From CAZFAP01 sp964516325 (GTDB taxonomy: Bacteria > Auribacterota > JABMQX01): a DNA stretch of 6,045 nucleotides. Each line of letters opens with the position of its first letter. Within the stretch, counting starts at the first letter, position 1. The notes under the pieces are model-generated. The model was given only the letters and a program-made list of their open reading frames with translations. It was not told the DNA's origin and searched no databases. Shown piece by piece: positions 4,921-6,045 of this stretch. The position numbers and the translations under genes were made by a program. The stretch spans positions 1 through 6,045 of the forward strand of contig CAZFAP010000226.1 in NCBI GenBank assembly GCA_964516325.1. Direction: 5' to 3'.

Positions 4921-4968
4921 ATGCCCGCAGGGATGAAACGTCGTAGTCACGGGTGCAAAGCCGTGTGA
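4921..4968 (+). repeat. Bipartite REP-like module 5 (diverged), in the deacetylase leader
   Basis: Hairpin A is reduced to ccc/ggg within atgcccgcagggat (4921-4934). Eight nt and GTAG (4943-4946) follow, then a hairpin on cacgg (4948-4952) with ccgtg (4961-4965). It ends only 7 nt before the Shine-Dalgarno of the deacetylase gene, so in mRNA it would stand at the ribosome landing site. Confidence 0.7.
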
Positions 4969-4989
4969 CCATGGAAGGAGGGCAGGACA

Positions 4990-6045
4990 ATGCGTGCGAT
5001 TCTTAGCACGATCAGCGCCTACTTTGTCTGCACGCTGCTGGTTCTCAACTCTGTCATAGCAGCAGAACACAAGCAGCCGACGGTCTATGTGAGTTTCTGG
5101 TTCGACACGGAGGATTTCATTCTGCCTGCGGCGGACGATGCCGCCAAACGCCTCGCGGAGATTTTCACCGAGCAGGGTGTGAGGGCCACGTTCAAAATCG
5201 TCGGAGAAAAGGCGAGAGTCCTGAGAGACCGCGGGCGAGACGACGTGATTCTGGCTCTCTCAAAGCACGACATCGGCTACCACGCGGAATATCACAGCGT
5301 TCATCCGACGCCAGCGGAATACGAGCAGCAGCTCGGCTGGGACGAAGGGGTGAAGGCGTTCATGCGGCGAGAAGGACGCGGCGTGGAGGACTTGATGAGA
5401 ATCTTCGGGGTTGTGCCGTCGTGTTATGGGCAGGCGGGCGGATCGTGGGCGCCGGAGAGCTACGCCGCGATGCGGAACTGGGACATCCCCGTTTATCTCG
5501 ACGAGACATCGCACATCGGGTTGGATGGCAAGCCGTTCTGGTACTGCGGCATTCTGAACGTCCTGAATCTCGATTGGAGAGTCACCCGTACCGGACTCGG
5601 CGGAGAGGAGGATTTCAAGGAAGGATGTCGCCGGTTCGACGAGGCGCACCGGCGAGTGCTGGAGGAAGGCGGCGGGATTATCAGCATCTATTATCATCCC
5701 TGCGAGTGGGTGCACACGCAGTTCTGGGACGGAGTCAATTTCGCGCGAGGGGCGAATCCGCCACGAGAAGAATGGAAGCTGCCCCCTCAGAAGTCGCCGG
5801 AGGAGACCGAGAGAGCGTTCCAGTATTTTGCGAAATACCTCGAATACATCCGCACCCGCGCGAATGTTCGACTCATCACAGCCCGGGAGATGGGTGCGCT
5901 TTATCCCGACCGAGCCTATCAGCGACCCTTCACGCGGGACGAACTATTGCAAATGGCGGAACACATTCAGAAGGAAGTTACTTTCCTCCGCCTGGGTGAC
6001 CGCGCAGTCTCCGCCGCCGAAATCCTGTACCTCCTGGCGAAGGCT
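4990..6045 (+). CDS. Secreted polysaccharide deacetylase-like protein (3' end beyond window)
   Basis: The frame is open for 352 residues to the window edge with no stop. ATG 4990 follows AGGAGG (4976-4981) at 8 nt. Residues 1-25 form a signal peptide (MRAILSTISAYFVCTLLVLNSVIAA|EH), so the enzyme is exported. The NodB-like (CE4-type) pattern is visible. FDTED at 38-42 is motif 1 and includes the likely catalytic and metal-binding acids. HAEYH (H98, H102) is the H-x3-H metal motif 2. QAGGSWAPE (148-156) sits where motif 3 normally carries an Arg-Pro pair, and IYYHPCEW (233-240) supplies a late His as in motif 5. Family members remove N- or O-acetyl groups from glycans such as peptidoglycan or chitin-like polymers. 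FDTED is closer to uncharacterised members of the superfamily than to classical TFDDG enzymes, so the substrate is unknown and activity is inferred. Residues past about 310 form an extra C-terminal helical part, cut by the window. A REP-like hairpin lies 22 bp before the start. Confidence 0.85.
   Translation, partial: MRAILSTISAYFVCTLLVLNSVIAAEHKQPTVYVSFWFDTEDFILPAADDAAKRLAEIFTEQGVRATFKIVGEKARVLRDRGRDDVILALSKHDIGYHAEYHSVHPTPAEYEQQLGWDEGVKAFMRREGRGVEDLMRIFGVVPSCYGQAGGSWAPESYAAMRNWDIPVYLDETSHIGLDGKPFWYCGILNVLNLDWRVTRTGLGGEEDFKEGCRRFDEAHRRVLEEGGGIISIYYHPCEWVHTQFWDGVNFARGANPPREEWKLPPQKSPEETERAFQYFAKYLEYIRTRANVRLITAREMGALYPDRAYQRPFTRDELLQMAEHIQKEVTFLRLGDRAVSAAEILYLLAKA

Noticed and set aside
4537..4970. 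CRISPR array
   Set aside because: There are only two full copies, the unit is 190 bp with internal hairpins, and there is no short repeat with unique spacers of constant length. No cas genes are present.
5260..5999. Minus-strand (5260-5715) and alternate plus-frame (5421-5999) open frames in the deacetylase region
   Set aside because: They overlap the deacetylase frame, which has a signal peptide, a ribosome binding site and family motifs; the overlapping products are Arg-rich and motif-free.

Overview
The window is about 60% GC (estimated by eye) and carries four real protein genes, all on the + strand. Their style suggests an uncultured Planctomycetes-, Verrucomicrobia-, Hydrogenedentes- or Sumerlaeota-like bacterium. 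The reasons are an archaeal-type GlmM/phosphomannomutase, a secreted NHL-repeat protein ending in an FYRV-type C-terminal domain, a divergent polysaccharide deacetylase, and intergenic repeats of the 'taaccgcagag...gcgcagag' and 'ccacgggc...gcccgtgg' kinds. The lineage assignment is inference from recalled patterns, not a search.

Layout: (1) 1-507, the C-terminal part of a phosphohexomutase (GlmM/ManB family), cut by the window edge. (2) 508-762, non-coding: an imperfect inverted repeat (535-625) and a good sigma70-like promoter (661-689) for the next gene. (3) 763-1824, complete threonine synthase, thrC. (4) 1856-3880, a secreted protein of 12 nearly identical 47-residue NHL repeats, encoded by an exact 141-bp period, plus a small C-terminal beta-type domain. 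It starts 31 bp after thrC. (5) 3881-4989, about 1.1 kb of repeat-rich non-coding DNA. It holds half of the 535-type element, the C-terminal relic of an IS200-like/REP-associated tyrosine transposase (RAYT), and a cluster of REP-like hairpins that includes a 190-bp direct duplication. (6) 4990 to the end, a secreted polysaccharide-deacetylase-like protein, open at the window edge.

The housekeeping genes (glmM-like, thrC) and the two exported proteins show no obvious shared pathway. The most notable part is 3929-4968. Five plus-strand modules share one architecture: a short C4/G4 hairpin, exactly 8 nt, the tetranucleotide GTAG, then a second hairpin, usually ccacgggc/gcccgtgg. GTAG 5' of a hairpin is the recognition signature of REP elements handled by RAYT transposases, and a decayed RAYT C-terminus lies just upstream. 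This is best read as a REP/RAYT-type mobile system seen as relics. The paired-hairpin module with constant spacing is the part that may be under-described. One copy may also have supplied a promoter and a 5' leader hairpin to the deacetylase gene.

No tRNA, rRNA, CRISPR array or intact insertion sequence was seen.
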